This document shows positions 33,624 to 43,281 of a DNA stretch of 64,000 nucleotides, in pieces. The number at the start of each line of letters is the position of its first letter. The stretch's first letter is position 1. Source of the DNA: an uncultured Acetatifactor sp. Lineage in GTDB: Bacteria; Bacillota; Clostridia; Lachnospirales; Lachnospiraceae. Position numbers and translations under genes: made by a program. The stretch spans positions 1 through 64,000 of the forward strand of contig NZ_CAJUCP010000017.1 of NCBI RefSeq assembly GCF_910585425.1, written 5' to 3'. The notes beneath the pieces were generated by a model, which made no database searches, was not told where the DNA came from, and saw nothing but the letters and a program-made list of their open reading frames with translations.

Positions 33624-34604
33624 GTGGCCGATATTCTTTCCCAGGCGGAGATAGATGCCCTGCTTTCAGCCATGTCTTCCGGCGAGCTCGATACGGAACA
33701 GATACAGCAGAAGGATGAAAAAAAGGTCAAGAACTACGATTTCAGCAGTCCTACGAAGTTCTCCAAGGAACATTTGAGGACACTGGAAATCATATATGAG
33801 CATTACGCAAGGCTGCTCTCGACGAACCTGCCGGTGTACCTGCGCAAGAACGTACAGGTGTCGGTGGTGGGGTCTGAAGCCATCAAGTTCAATGAATTTA
33901 CCAATTCCCTATCCAGTCCGATCATCATGGGGGTAGTCAATTTCGCTCCCCTGAACGGATCGATTATCATGGAGTTGGGCACGAATCTCGGCTATGCCAT
34001 GTTGGATCGTATGCTGGGAGGAAACGGACAGCCCCTGGAGAAGAGCAGGGACTTTTCCGAGATAGAACAGATTATCATAGAGAGGATATTGGTGATGTTC
34101 GTCCAGCTCTTAAGGGAGCCCTGGAAGAACGTGATTGATATATCCCCTGTGCTGAGCCGGTTGGAGACCAATCCCCAGTTCGCGCAGGTGATCGCCCCCA
34201 GCGAGATGGTCGCCATTGTGACCTTGAGCATCAGGATTGGGGACGTGGAGGGCATGATGACCATCTGTCTTCCTTTCCTTACCCTTGAAGATGTCATGGA
34301 TAAGCTGAATACCAAATACTGGTACTCCACCATGCAGGAGATGCATGACGAGAATTATGAGATGTACATCGAATCCATGATTCGGAAGGTGGACGTGCCG
34401 GTAAAGGCCGTGCTCGGCACGAGCACCATATCCGTAAGCGATTTCATGAATCTACAGGTGGGAGATTGCATCAAGCTGAATTCCCTGATGGATCAGGACA
34501 TGGATGTCTATGTTGGCAATATCAAGAAATTTACCGCATTGCCCGGCACGGAGAGGGACTCTTATGCTGTCAGGATTACATCGGTTATTAGAGAGGAGGA
34601 ATAA
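33624..34604 (+). CDS. fliM: Flagellar motor switch protein FliM
   Basis: A 326-residue switch component. The N-terminal peptide ILSQAEIDALLSAM binds CheY-P. The middle CheC-like domain (about 50-230) and the C-terminal surface-presentation domain (about 250-320) follow. A GTG start at 33624 has AGGAGGTG upstream. It ends three bases before fliY, its partner in the C-ring. Confidence 0.95.
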   Translation: MADILSQAEIDALLSAMSSGELDTEQIQQKDEKKVKNYDFSSPTKFSKEHLRTLEIIYEHYARLLSTNLPVYLRKNVQVSVVGSEAIKFNEFTNSLSSPIIMGVVNFAPLNGSIIMELGTNLGYAMLDRMLGGNGQPLEKSRDFSEIEQIIIERILVMFVQLLREPWKNVIDISPVLSRLETNPQFAQVIAPSEMVAIVTLSIRIGDVEGMMTICLPFLTLEDVMDKLNTKYWYSTMQEMHDENYEMYIESMIRKVDVPVKAVLGTSTISVSDFMNLQVGDCIKLNSLMDQDMDVYVGNIKKFTALPGTERDSYAVRITSVIREEE

Positions 34605-34607
34605 ACA

Positions 34608-36038
34608 ATGGATGGTGCATTGTCTCAAGACGAGATAAACGCATTACTTTCCGGCATGGATTTGTCCGAAGACGATGAAGCCGAGGCTGTTGGAAAAGGC
34701 AAAGAGGGCAACGGGGGTGCGGGAGGAGCAGTCCAGAGCATAGAAGAAGCCATGGAGCTGCTTTCGGATGTAGAGAAGGACGCTGTGGGCGAGGTCGCCA
34801 ATATCAGCATGGGCTCTTCGGCGACTACATTGTATTCCCTTGTGAACAGGAAAGTCAATATCACCACACCGGAGGTGGGATTTGCCACATGGGATAATCT
34901 GCTGGATCAGTATGAAAGGCCCTGCGTCTTCATTCAGATCAAGTATACGGTAGGCCTGGACGGCACGAATATCCTGATACTGAAAGAACATGACGTGAAG
35001 GTCATTACCGACCTGATGATGGGCGGAGACGGCACGAACACGGACGGCGAGCTGGGGGAGCTGCACCTGAGCGCCATATCCGAGGCCATGAACCAGATGA
35101 TGGGAGCATCGGCCACCTCTCTCTCCACCATGATGAACACGAAGATCGACATCAGCCCACCGGAGGCAGAGCTGCTGGATCTGGCGCTGGTGCGCAACGG
35201 AGAGGATGTGTCGCCGTTCTTGGGCGGCGTGTTCGTGAAGATATCCTTCCGGATGCAGATCGATGATTTGGTGGACAGTTCCATCATGCAGTTATACCCG
35301 ATAGACTTTGCCCGCAAGGTAGTGGATACGTTCATGAACTCCCAGTCACCGGCTGAGGAGAAGAAGGAGGAAGCGCCTGCTGCCGCGACGTCTCAGGCCT
35401 CTGGCCAGCAGCCGCCTGTGAATCAGATGGGAGGGGCTCCGCAGATGGATATGAATGCGGGAGCGAACGCAGGCTACGGAGCAGCTGGTATGGGAATGCA
35501 GGCGGGAGCCGGCATGAATCCCCAGATGGATCCGAACGCCATGATGAACATGGGCGGAATGCAGATGGGAGCCATGGGAATGAATCCTCAGATGATGGGC
35601 ATGGGCGGGATGCAGATGGGAGCCATGGGAATGAACCCTCAGATGATGGGCATGGGTGGAATGCCTATGGGAATGAATCCCCAGATGATGAATATGGGCA
35701 TGCCCGGGGGCGCAGCCATGAACCAGCAGGCCGCCATGCAGAACATCAATGTTCAGCCTGCGCAGTTCCAGAGCTTTTCCAGCGACGGAAGCGCCATAGC
35801 AGGACAGGAGAACATCGGTCTCATCATGGATGTCCCTCTGAACGTTACCGTAGAGCTTGGCCGCACGAGCAAGTCGATTTCCGAAATTCTTGACTTTGCG
35901 CCCGGTTCCATTATCGAGCTCGACCGCATCGCCGGTGAACCGATAGACGTGCTGGTGAACGGAAAGCTCGTCGCAAAGGGAGAAGTGGTTGTAATTGAAG
36001 AATGCTTCAGTGTAAGAATAACTGAGATTATCAAGTAG
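34608..36038 (+). CDS. fliY: Flagellar motor switch phosphatase FliY (FliN fusion)
   Basis: A 476-residue protein combining a CheY-P phosphatase and the FliN C-ring domain. The N-terminal peptide LSQDEINALLSGM resembles the FliM CheY-binding segment. Two CheC-type motifs (GEVANISMGSSATTL and SEAMNQMMGASATSL) give the phosphatase (about 50-240). The C-terminal FliN domain (about 395-475) has VPLNVTVELGRTSKSISEILDF. Between them lies a Met/Gly/Gln-rich linker (about 270-385) built from near-identical 17-residue repeats, much longer than in Bacillus FliY (378 residues). Confidence 0.95.
   Translation: MDGALSQDEINALLSGMDLSEDDEAEAVGKGKEGNGGAGGAVQSIEEAMELLSDVEKDAVGEVANISMGSSATTLYSLVNRKVNITTPEVGFATWDNLLDQYERPCVFIQIKYTVGLDGTNILILKEHDVKVITDLMMGGDGTNTDGELGELHLSAISEAMNQMMGASATSLSTMMNTKIDISPPEAELLDLALVRNGEDVSPFLGGVFVKISFRMQIDDLVDSSIMQLYPIDFARKVVDTFMNSQSPAEEKKEEAPAAATSQASGQQPPVNQMGGAPQMDMNAGANAGYGAAGMGMQAGAGMNPQMDPNAMMNMGGMQMGAMGMNPQMMGMGGMQMGAMGMNPQMMGMGGMPMGMNPQMMNMGMPGGAAMNQQAAMQNINVQPAQFQSFSSDGSAIAGQENIGLIMDVPLNVTVELGRTSKSISEILDFAPGSIIELDRIAGEPIDVLVNGKLVAKGEVVVIEECFSVRITEIIK
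35550..35693 (+). repeat. 51-base tandem repeats in the fliY linker
   Basis: Two units, 35550-35600 and 35601-35651, differ at only two bases, both silent. A third, shorter and degenerate unit follows from 35652. Each encodes 17 residues such as MGGMQMGAMGMNPQMMG. The near identity of units one and two suggests recent duplication and possible length variation among strains. Confidence 0.8.
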
Positions 36039-36050
36039 GAGGATGGTTTA

Positions 36051-36413
36051 ATGGCAAAGAATATTCTGATTTGCGATGATGCGGCGTTCATGAGGATGAT
36101 GATCAAGAACGTCCTGGCCAAGGGCGGTTACAACGTGGTCGGGGAAGCCGAGAACGGCGCGAAGGCAGTGGAGAAGTACAAGGAGCTGTCTCCGGATCTG
36201 GTGCTGATGGATATCACCATGCCTGAGATGGACGGCATCCAGGCCCTGAAGGAAATCAAGGCAATCGACGGCGGCGCGAAGGTCATCATGTGCTCTGCCA
36301 TGGGACAGCAGGCGATGGTGGTGGAATCCATCCAGGCCGGTGCGAAGGACTTTATCGTGAAGCCGTTCCAGGAGGATCGTGTCCTGGAGGCTGTGAAGAA
36401 GGTCATTGGCTGA
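36051..36413 (+). CDS. cheY: Chemotaxis response regulator CheY
   Basis: A 120-residue stand-alone receiver domain. It has the acidic pair in ICDDAAFMR, the phospho-acceptor Asp in LVLMDITMPEMDG (about residue 54), Ser in IMCSAMGQQ and the Lys of KDFIVKPFQ. CheY-P binds FliM and FliY and switches motor rotation. The stop codon overlaps the fliO start by one base. The cognate kinase CheA is not in the window. Confidence 0.94.
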   Translation: MAKNILICDDAAFMRMMIKNVLAKGGYNVVGEAENGAKAVEKYKELSPDLVLMDITMPEMDGIQALKEIKAIDGGAKVIMCSAMGQQAMVVESIQAGAKDFIVKPFQEDRVLEAVKKVIG

Positions 36414-36805
36414 TGGTGCTGCTGACCGGGGGCTCCAGCGGTTACGCCCAGTTCATCACGGTGCTGCTGCTGTTCGTGGTAGTGCTTGGAATCACGGCCG
36501 CCGTCACGAAGTGGATGGCGAACTACCAGAAGCAGCAGAGCGCCAATGAAAACATAGAAGTCATAGAGACCACTCGTATTGCAAACAATAAATATATCCA
36601 GATCATACGGGCAGGCGGAAGGTACATGGTCATTGCTGTCTGTAAGGATACGGTTACCATGTTGGGCGAGATTCCTGAGGGTGAGCTGAAGGAGACGAAG
36701 CCTGTACAGGGCTTCAATTTCAAAGAGATTCTCGAGAAGGCGGCGAGCAAGAAGGACGCCTCCCGGGAAGAGCCAAAGGATAGTCAGTTGCATGATGAAA
36801 AATAA
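36413..36805 (+). CDS. fliO: Flagellar biosynthesis protein FliO (FliZ)
   Basis: A 130-residue single-pass membrane protein (helix about 12-33). Then comes the FliO-type beta domain with ANNKYIQIIRAGGRYMVIAVCKDTVTMLGEI. FliO aids assembly of the FliP ring in the export gate. ATG 36413 overlaps cheY by one base, and the 3' end overlaps fliP by 14 bases. Position before fliP confirms the call. Confidence 0.88.
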   Translation: MVLLTGGSSGYAQFITVLLLFVVVLGITAAVTKWMANYQKQQSANENIEVIETTRIANNKYIQIIRAGGRYMVIAVCKDTVTMLGEIPEGELKETKPVQGFNFKEILEKAASKKDASREEPKDSQLHDEK

Positions 36806-37589
36806 GCTTAGAACCAAGCGAATAGTAACCGCAATATGCCTACTGGTCACGGTGGGCATATTGTGTATTGTAAGCTCGATGACAGTATTTGCCAGCGGCG
36901 CGGAGACGGATCCCTCCAATGTGCTCTCCATCAGCATGAGCGATGGAGGGAACGGGGAGATAAACGGGTCGCTGCGCATCCTGCTGACCCTGACGCTGAT
37001 TTCCATTGCGCCCATCCTGATCATAATGATGACTTCCTTTACGCGGATCATCATTGTGCTGCACTTCACCCGGGCGGCGCTGAACACACAGACGGCTCCG
37101 CCGAACCAGATTCTGGTGGGGCTGGCCCTGATCCTGACCTTTTTCATCATGGAACCAACGGTGCAGGAGATCAACGAACAGGCCTATCAGCCCTATGAGG
37201 CCGGGGAAATCGACCTGGACGAGGCATTGGAGCGGGGGGTGGCCCCTCTGCGGAAGTTCATGTACCCGCAGACCCAGGTGAAGGATGTGGATCTGTTCAT
37301 GGACATCTCCGGGCAGGAATGGGACGGGGTGAGCCTTGACACCATTCCGCTGTCCGTGTTGCTGCCCAGCTTCATGCTGAGCGAGCTGAGGATGGCGTTC
37401 TGGATAGGCTTTGTCATCTATATCCCGTTCATTGTCATCGACATGGTGGTGGCGTCCACGCTGATGAGCATGGGCATGATGATGCTGCCGCCTACCACGA
37501 TTTCCATGCCTTTCAAGATTCTGCTCTTCGTCCTGGCGGACGGATGGAATCTTGTGATAAAGAATCTGGTGGGATCGTTCTATCATTGA
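36792..37589 (+). CDS. fliP: Flagellar export gate protein FliP
   Basis: The 265-residue FliP forms the core of the type III export gate. A cleavable signal-like N-terminus (about 1-35) is followed by four membrane helices. The family signature FTRIIIVLHFTRAALNTQTAPPNQILVGLALILTFFIM is clear, as is the C-terminal VIDMVVASTLMSMGMMMLPP. It overlaps fliO by 14 bases. Confidence 0.95.
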   Translation: MMKNKLRTKRIVTAICLLVTVGILCIVSSMTVFASGAETDPSNVLSISMSDGGNGEINGSLRILLTLTLISIAPILIIMMTSFTRIIIVLHFTRAALNTQTAPPNQILVGLALILTFFIMEPTVQEINEQAYQPYEAGEIDLDEALERGVAPLRKFMYPQTQVKDVDLFMDISGQEWDGVSLDTIPLSVLLPSFMLSELRMAFWIGFVIYIPFIVIDMVVASTLMSMGMMMLPPTTISMPFKILLFVLADGWNLVIKNLVGSFYH

Positions 37590-37643
37590 GATGAAATGAG
37601 AGCAAATGAGGGCTTGTCTTTAGAGGGAAGGAGGGATGCTTAG

Positions 37644-37916
37644 ATGACTGTAGATGCGGTAATGGATATCGTAAAACAGGCATTGTTCCTGATCATCAAG
37701 GTTTCGCTGCCGCTGCTTTTGGTCTCGCTGTGCGTAGGCCTGGCGGTCAGTATCTTCCAGACAGTGACGTCTATCCAGGAGCAGACACTGACATTCGTGC
37801 CGAAGATTATCTGTGTGTTCCTTTCGATGATTCTGTTCGGAAACTGGATGATGACGGCTATTCTGGAATTCATGACGGAGCTGTGGACGAATTTCGGCTT
37901 ATATGCCGGCGGTTAA
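37644..37916 (+). CDS. fliQ: Flagellar export gate protein FliQ
   Basis: A 90-residue, two-helix membrane protein. The pattern PLLLVSLCVGLAVSIFQTVTSIQEQTLTFVPKII is diagnostic of FliQ. It lies between fliP and fliR as expected, with GGAAGGAGGG upstream of its ATG. Confidence 0.94.
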   Translation: MTVDAVMDIVKQALFLIIKVSLPLLLVSLCVGLAVSIFQTVTSIQEQTLTFVPKIICVFLSMILFGNWMMTAILEFMTELWTNFGLYAGG

Positions 37917-37928
37917 GGGGCATGGCGG

Positions 37929-38711
37929 ATGATTGACTATTCCTTTTCCATTTATGATCTGGAATATTTCCTGCTGATTCTGGTCAGGGTGTCATGCTTT
38001 GTGTATGTGGCCCCTTTCTTCAGCATGAAGAATACGCCTGCCAATGTGCGGGTCGCCATCAGCTTTTTCACATCGCTGCTTCTGTACCAGGCCCTGACGC
38101 CCACAGAGGCGGTGGCCTATTCGTCGCTTGCAGGGTATACGGTCATCGTGCTGAAGGAAGCGCTGGTGGGGCTGCTGATAGGCCTGGCGGCCAATGTCTG
38201 CACCTCCATCGTGAATTTTGCGGGCTCTATCGCGGACATGGAGACAGGACTGTCCATGGTGACGCTGATGGACCCCACCTCCAGGGAGAGCACCAGCATC
38301 ACGGGCGTGCTGTACCAGTATGTGCTGATGCTCATGATGATCGCCACGGGGATGTACCGGTATCTCTTTGGCGCCCTGGCGGATACATTTATACTGATTC
38401 CCGTGAACGGGGCGGTGCTCCGTGCGGATTCCCTGGTGGATTCCATGCTGGAGTTCCTGTCGGATTATGTCATCATCGGCTTCCGCATCGTGCTGCCCAT
38501 ATTCTGCTCCATATTGCTGCTGAACGCGGTGCTGGGCGTGCTGGCCAAGGTGGCGCCCCAGATGAACATGTTCGCCGTGGGTATCCAGCTGAAGGTCTTA
38601 GTGGGGCTGTCGGTGCTCTTCCTCACGGCAGGCATGCTGCCGGGGATAGGGGATTTTGTGTTCGATGAGATGAAGAGAATGATCCATTCCTTTGTGGGAG
38701 GCATGACATGA
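37929..38711 (+). CDS. fliR: Flagellar export gate protein FliR
   Basis: A 260-residue protein with about six membrane helices. Family features include the N-terminal LILVRVSCFVYVAPFFS and the cytoplasmic segment IADMETGLSMVTLMDPTSRESTSI (the usual GFSMAxxxDP region). It completes the FliPQR gate. Its end overlaps flhB by four bases. Confidence 0.94.
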   Translation: MIDYSFSIYDLEYFLLILVRVSCFVYVAPFFSMKNTPANVRVAISFFTSLLLYQALTPTEAVAYSSLAGYTVIVLKEALVGLLIGLAANVCTSIVNFAGSIADMETGLSMVTLMDPTSRESTSITGVLYQYVLMLMMIATGMYRYLFGALADTFILIPVNGAVLRADSLVDSMLEFLSDYVIIGFRIVLPIFCSILLLNAVLGVLAKVAPQMNMFAVGIQLKVLVGLSVLFLTAGMLPGIGDFVFDEMKRMIHSFVGGMT

Positions 38712-39817
38712 TTCGCTATAATCTGCAGTTTTTTGCAAAGGAGGGCATGGGGGGCGAGAAGACAGAGCCCGCCACCCAAAAGAAGCTGAGCGATGCCCGC
38801 AAGAAGGGACAGGTGGCCAAGAGCCGGGAGCTCACCAACGGCCTGGAGCTCCTGGCGCTGTTCCTGATACTGAAGTTCTGGGTAGGGCATATGGGCATAC
38901 AGTTCCTGGATGTGTTCAACAATATCTACAGCAAGATTCCGGACGTGACGATGTACTGGCAGGACACCATGCCGGAGCGGGAGGCCAGCATCCTGTTCAG
39001 CCAGCTGCTGCTGGGCGTGCTGACGATCATAGCCCCCATCCTGCTGGTGGGGTACTTGATCGCGTTCCTCACGGACGTGGCGCAGGTGAAGTGGAAGCCC
39101 AGCCTGGAGCCCATGAAGCCCAAGTTCAACAAGCTGAATCCAATCAGCGGCTTCAAGAAGATCTTCTCCGTGAACGCTTTGGTGGAGCTGGTGAAGTCCA
39201 TCGCCAAGATTGCGCTGATCGGGTATGTGTGCTACAGCTACTTAAAGGATAAATGGCCCATACTGTTCAACCTCTACGATGTGACGCTGATGCAGGCCCT
39301 GGAGCTGGTGGCGGGTATCGTGACGGATCTGGGGATACGGGTGGCTGTCTTCTATATGGTGCTGGCCTTCGCGGATTACGCTTACCAGAAGTTCAAGTTC
39401 TCCAACGACATGAAGATGACCAAGCAGGAGGTCAAGGAGGAGTTCAAGCAGCAGGAAGGCGATCCTCAGGTCAAGGGCAAGATCAGGCAGAAGATGAGGG
39501 AGACCTCCATGAAGCGCATGATGCAGTCCCTGCCCCAGGCGGACGTGGTCATCACGAACCCCACCCACTATGCGGTGGCCATCAAGTATGACCCGCAGGT
39601 GGCGGACGCGCCCCTGGTGATAGCCAAGGGAGAGGACTATCTGGCGGCCCGTATCAAAGAGGTGGCCAGGGAGAACAAAATCGAGATCGTAGAGAACAAG
39701 CCGCTGGCCCGGATGCTGTATGCCAATGTGGACATAGGGCAGGCAGTGCCGCCGGAGCTGTATCAGGCGGTGGCGGAGGTGCTGGCTTTTGTATATCAGT
39801 TGCAGGGGAAGATTTAA
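38708..39817 (+). CDS. flhB: Flagellar export switch protein FlhB
   Basis: The 369-residue FlhB controls which substrates are exported. Four membrane helices follow a charged N-terminus (KTEPATQKKLSDARKKGQVAKSREL). The cytoplasmic domain carries the self-cleavage site Asn284-Pro-Thr-His287 in VVITNPTHYAVAIKYDP. Cleavage here, prompted by FliK, switches export from hook to filament. ATG overlaps fliR by four bases. Confidence 0.96.
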   Translation: MIRYNLQFFAKEGMGGEKTEPATQKKLSDARKKGQVAKSRELTNGLELLALFLILKFWVGHMGIQFLDVFNNIYSKIPDVTMYWQDTMPEREASILFSQLLLGVLTIIAPILLVGYLIAFLTDVAQVKWKPSLEPMKPKFNKLNPISGFKKIFSVNALVELVKSIAKIALIGYVCYSYLKDKWPILFNLYDVTLMQALELVAGIVTDLGIRVAVFYMVLAFADYAYQKFKFSNDMKMTKQEVKEEFKQQEGDPQVKGKIRQKMRETSMKRMMQSLPQADVVITNPTHYAVAIKYDPQVADAPLVIAKGEDYLAARIKEVARENKIEIVENKPLARMLYANVDIGQAVPPELYQAVAEVLAFVYQLQGKI

Positions 39818-39871
39818 GGTGAGATTCATAAACTACTGGGATTCAGGGAAATCAGGGGAGGAGACGACAGC

Positions 39872-41917
39872 ATGAGCGATAAAATGGCGAGAACAGACGT
39901 TATGATAGCCATCTATGTGCTGGTGGCGTTCATGATGTTCATCGTGCCGCTTCCGGCGGGCATACTGGATGTGTTCATGGCATTGAATATTGCTATCGCT
40001 TTTACGATTCTGTTTGCCTGCATGTTCATCAAGGAAGTGCTGGATATGTCGTACTTCCCGACCATTCTTTTGTTCACCACCATTTTTCGGATAGCAATGA
40101 ACGTGTCCTCCACGAGATTGATCCTGAAGACGGGCACCTCCGGAAATGTGGTAATGACCTTCGGAGAGTTCGTAGGAGGCGGCGACCTGATCATCGGCGC
40201 GATCGTCTTCATCATTCTGATCATGATTCAGTTCCTGGTCATCAACAAAGGTTCCGAGCGCGTGGCTGAGGTCACTGCCAGATTCACGCTGGACGCCATG
40301 CCCGGTAAGCAGATGGCTATCGACGCGGATCTGAACACCGGCGCCATCGATGACAGGGAGGCCAGGGAGAGGCGTGAGAAGATTCAGCTGGAGTCCAGCT
40401 TCTTCGGCTCCATGGACGGTGCCGTGAAGTACGTCAAGGGAGACGCCATCGCAGGACTCCTGCTGACGCTCATCAACCTGTTGGGCGGCATAGCCATGGG
40501 AATGCTGCGAAACGGCATGGATGTCATGACAGCGCTGGACAATTATGGCATCCTCACCATCGGTGACGGCCTGGTGAGCCAGATTCCCTCTCTGCTCATC
40601 TCTCTGTCCACCGGCGTGCTGGTCACAAAGGGAAGCAAGGAGTCAGAGTTCGGCCCGGCCATTATCAGGCAGCTCTTCGGGATACCGAAGGTCATGTACA
40701 TGGTGGGCGGGACGCTGGCGTTTTTGTCCATATTCACGGATCTGAACACCATCCTGTTCCTGGGGCTGGGGCTCCTCTTCATCGTAGGCGGCCGGATGAT
40801 CGCCAGCAATCTGGAGACTCAGGCCATCGAGCGGGAGGTGGACAGCGACGAGGAGGCGGCGGAGGAGATGCGGCAGCCTGAGAATGTGGCAAGCCTCCTG
40901 CAGGTGGATCCCATCGAGCTGGAGTTCGGCTACGGGATCATACCCCTGGCCGACGTGAACCAGGGCGGAGACCTGCTGGACCGCGTGGTCATGATCAGGC
41001 GGCAGATCGCGCTGGAGCTGGGTACTGTGGTGCCGATCATCCGTCTGCGGGACAATATCCAGTTGAACCCCAACCAGTATATCATCAAGATCAAGGGCAT
41101 ACAGGTCAGCGAGGGCGAGATTCTCTTCGACCACTACATGGCCATGAACCCCGGCTATGTGGAGGAGGAGATTACAGGTATCCCTACCTTTGAGCCCTCC
41201 TTCCATCTGCCGGCCATCTGGATCACGGAGGGGCAGAGGGAGCGCGCGGAGAGCCTGGGCTATACCGTGGTGGATCCGCCGTCCATCATCGCCACCCATC
41301 TGACGGAGATCATCAGGCAGCATATCGACGAGCTGCTGAGCAGACAGGACGTCCAGAACCTGGTGAACAATATGAAGGAGACCAATCCCTCGCTGGTGGA
41401 TGAGCTGGTTCCCAAGCTCCTGGGGCTGGGCGAGATTCAGAAGGTGCTGCAGAACCTGCTGAAGGAGGGCATCTCCATCCGGGACCTTCTGACCATCATG
41501 GAGACCCTGGCGGACTATGCTCCGGCTACCAGGGATACGGATATTCTGACGGAATATGTCAGGCAGAGCCTGAAGCGGGCGATTTCCACGAAGTATTTCC
41601 CGCCTCACGAGACCACCAATGTGGTCACGCTGGATCCCAAGGTGGAGCAGGAGATCATGGGAAGCGTGAAGCAGACGGAAAACGGCGCTTTCCTGAATCT
41701 GGATCCGGGGAGGTCGCGGGCGATCATCGATTCGGTGGGCAAGGAGGTCCAGAAGCTGGAGAATCTTGGAAAGAATCCGATTGTGATCACTTCTCCCATC
41801 GTGCGTATGTATTTCAAGAGATTGACAGAAGATTATTACAGGGAACTGGTAGTGGTGTCATATAATGAAGTGGAGACGAATGTGGAATTACAGTCTGTGG
41901 GGATGGTGACAGCATAA
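39872..41917 (+). CDS. flhA: Flagellar export apparatus protein FlhA
   Basis: The 681-residue FlhA is the ion-conducting, cargo-receiving ring of the export gate. About eight membrane helices (1-310) include the FHIPEP signature RIAMNVSSTRLIL. The large cytoplasmic domain (about 345-681) follows a linker rich in Glu. Normal length. It is preceded by a good GGGGAGGAGA site and followed one base later by flhF. Confidence 0.96.
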   Translation: MSDKMARTDVMIAIYVLVAFMMFIVPLPAGILDVFMALNIAIAFTILFACMFIKEVLDMSYFPTILLFTTIFRIAMNVSSTRLILKTGTSGNVVMTFGEFVGGGDLIIGAIVFIILIMIQFLVINKGSERVAEVTARFTLDAMPGKQMAIDADLNTGAIDDREARERREKIQLESSFFGSMDGAVKYVKGDAIAGLLLTLINLLGGIAMGMLRNGMDVMTALDNYGILTIGDGLVSQIPSLLISLSTGVLVTKGSKESEFGPAIIRQLFGIPKVMYMVGGTLAFLSIFTDLNTILFLGLGLLFIVGGRMIASNLETQAIEREVDSDEEAAEEMRQPENVASLLQVDPIELEFGYGIIPLADVNQGGDLLDRVVMIRRQIALELGTVVPIIRLRDNIQLNPNQYIIKIKGIQVSEGEILFDHYMAMNPGYVEEEITGIPTFEPSFHLPAIWITEGQRERAESLGYTVVDPPSIIATHLTEIIRQHIDELLSRQDVQNLVNNMKETNPSLVDELVPKLLGLGEIQKVLQNLLKEGISIRDLLTIMETLADYAPATRDTDILTEYVRQSLKRAISTKYFPPHETTNVVTLDPKVEQEIMGSVKQTENGAFLNLDPGRSRAIIDSVGKEVQKLENLGKNPIVITSPIVRMYFKRLTEDYYRELVVVSYNEVETNVELQSVGMVTA

Positions 41918-41918
41918 G

Positions 41919-43208
41919 ATGATAATCAAGAAGTTTTTGGGCAAAACGGAAGAGGAGGCGGTGGAGGCTGCCAAAAAGGAGCTGGGAAGCGGCGTTGTCA
42001 TCATGAATGTGAAGAACGTGAAGCCCAAGGGCCTGAAGGCGCTGTTTCGGCCGAAGATGATTGAAGTCACCGTGGCGCTGGAGGAGGAGAGCGATGTGAA
42101 GAGCCTGCCGCGCAGGGAGGGAATCCCCGCATCGGCTGGGAATCCCCCAGCGGCCCGGACCGTGCTCCAGGGAGGACGGCCGGTATCCGGCGGGGGAAGC
42201 ATACTGCGGCCCGCGGAGGACTCCATGGAGGACAGGGCGTCCATCGAGAGGAAGCTGGACAATCTCCAGAACCTGCTGGTGAGCCGGTTCCAGCAGAGCG
42301 AGCTGGAGCGCAGGGAGCAGCTGGCAGGCGAGGAGGACGGCCCGGATTCGGAGGAATGCCCGGAAGCGGAGGACATGGAGGAGAAGGAGGAAATCACCGA
42401 GCAGCAGCGCTTCATGAAGCTTCTGTACAATACCATGCTGGAGAGCGAGGTGGACGAGAAATACGCGAACCAGATCGTGGACGAGGTGGATGTGTCAGGG
42501 CAGTCCAATCTTCCCTTCGACTATATCCTGGGAAATGTCTACCAGAAAATGATCCTGAAGTTCGGCAGGGCGGACGGGATCACCGCCGTGGAGGGACATC
42601 CGAAGATCGTAGTCTTCATGGGCCCCACGGGGGTGGGAAAGACCACCACCATAGCCAAGATTGCCAGCGATTACGTGGTGGAGGAGAAGAAAAGGGTGGC
42701 GCTCCTGACGGCGGATACCTACCGTATCGCCGCGGTAGACCAGCTTCGCACCTATGCCAATATCCTGGAAGTCCCCTTTCGGGTCATCTATTCCGAGGAG
42801 GAGGCCAGGGAAGCCATACAGGAATTCGGGGGATATGACTATATCTTTGTAGACACCGCGGGACATTCCCACCAGAATGAGGAACAGCTGAACCATATGA
42901 AGAGACTGGTGGAGGTGGTGCGGGAGGCAGGGGAGAGCCAGGTATTTCTGGTGCTTTCCGCCACTACGAAATACAGGGACCTGACCAGGATCGTATCCCG
43001 GTACAGCCAGATCGCGGACTACCAGCTTATTTTCACGAAGCTGGACGAGACGGACGTGCTGGGGAACCTGCTGAACCTGAAGCTCTATACGGATACGCCC
43101 ATCGCTTTCGTGACCTATGGACAGAATGTGCCGAATGACATCGAGCAGTTCAACCCCCAAAAGGCGGTAAAACAGATTCTGAGCAAGAAGCAGGAGCGGA
43201 ATGCATGA
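41919..43208 (+). CDS. flhF: Flagellar SRP-like GTPase FlhF
   Basis: A 429-residue SRP-family GTPase that fixes flagellar number and position. N-terminal basic domain (1-60, KKFLGKTEEEAVEAAKKELGSGVVIM), variable acidic linker (60-180), then the NG domain with P-loop FMGPTGVGKTTTIAKIAS, TADTYRIAAVDQLRTYA and DTAGHSHQN. Its partner FlhG follows. ATG is one base after the flhA stop, so translation is coupled. Confidence 0.95.
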   Translation: MIIKKFLGKTEEEAVEAAKKELGSGVVIMNVKNVKPKGLKALFRPKMIEVTVALEEESDVKSLPRREGIPASAGNPPAARTVLQGGRPVSGGGSILRPAEDSMEDRASIERKLDNLQNLLVSRFQQSELERREQLAGEEDGPDSEECPEAEDMEEKEEITEQQRFMKLLYNTMLESEVDEKYANQIVDEVDVSGQSNLPFDYILGNVYQKMILKFGRADGITAVEGHPKIVVFMGPTGVGKTTTIAKIASDYVVEEKKRVALLTADTYRIAAVDQLRTYANILEVPFRVIYSEEEAREAIQEFGGYDYIFVDTAGHSHQNEEQLNHMKRLVEVVREAGESQVFLVLSATTKYRDLTRIVSRYSQIADYQLIFTKLDETDVLGNLLNLKLYTDTPIAFVTYGQNVPNDIEQFNPQKAVKQILSKKQERNA

Positions 43209-43281
43209 GGATAAAGCGGAGGAAGAGCGTTCCATGGAAGAAAGGCATTCCGGGACAGGAAGATACACAAGGAGGTAAGAG

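Noticed and set aside
35430..35720. Met/Gly repeats in fliY considered as a CRISPR-like or intergenic repeat array
   Set aside because: The repeats are adjacent with no spacers, keep the reading frame and encode a protein linker.
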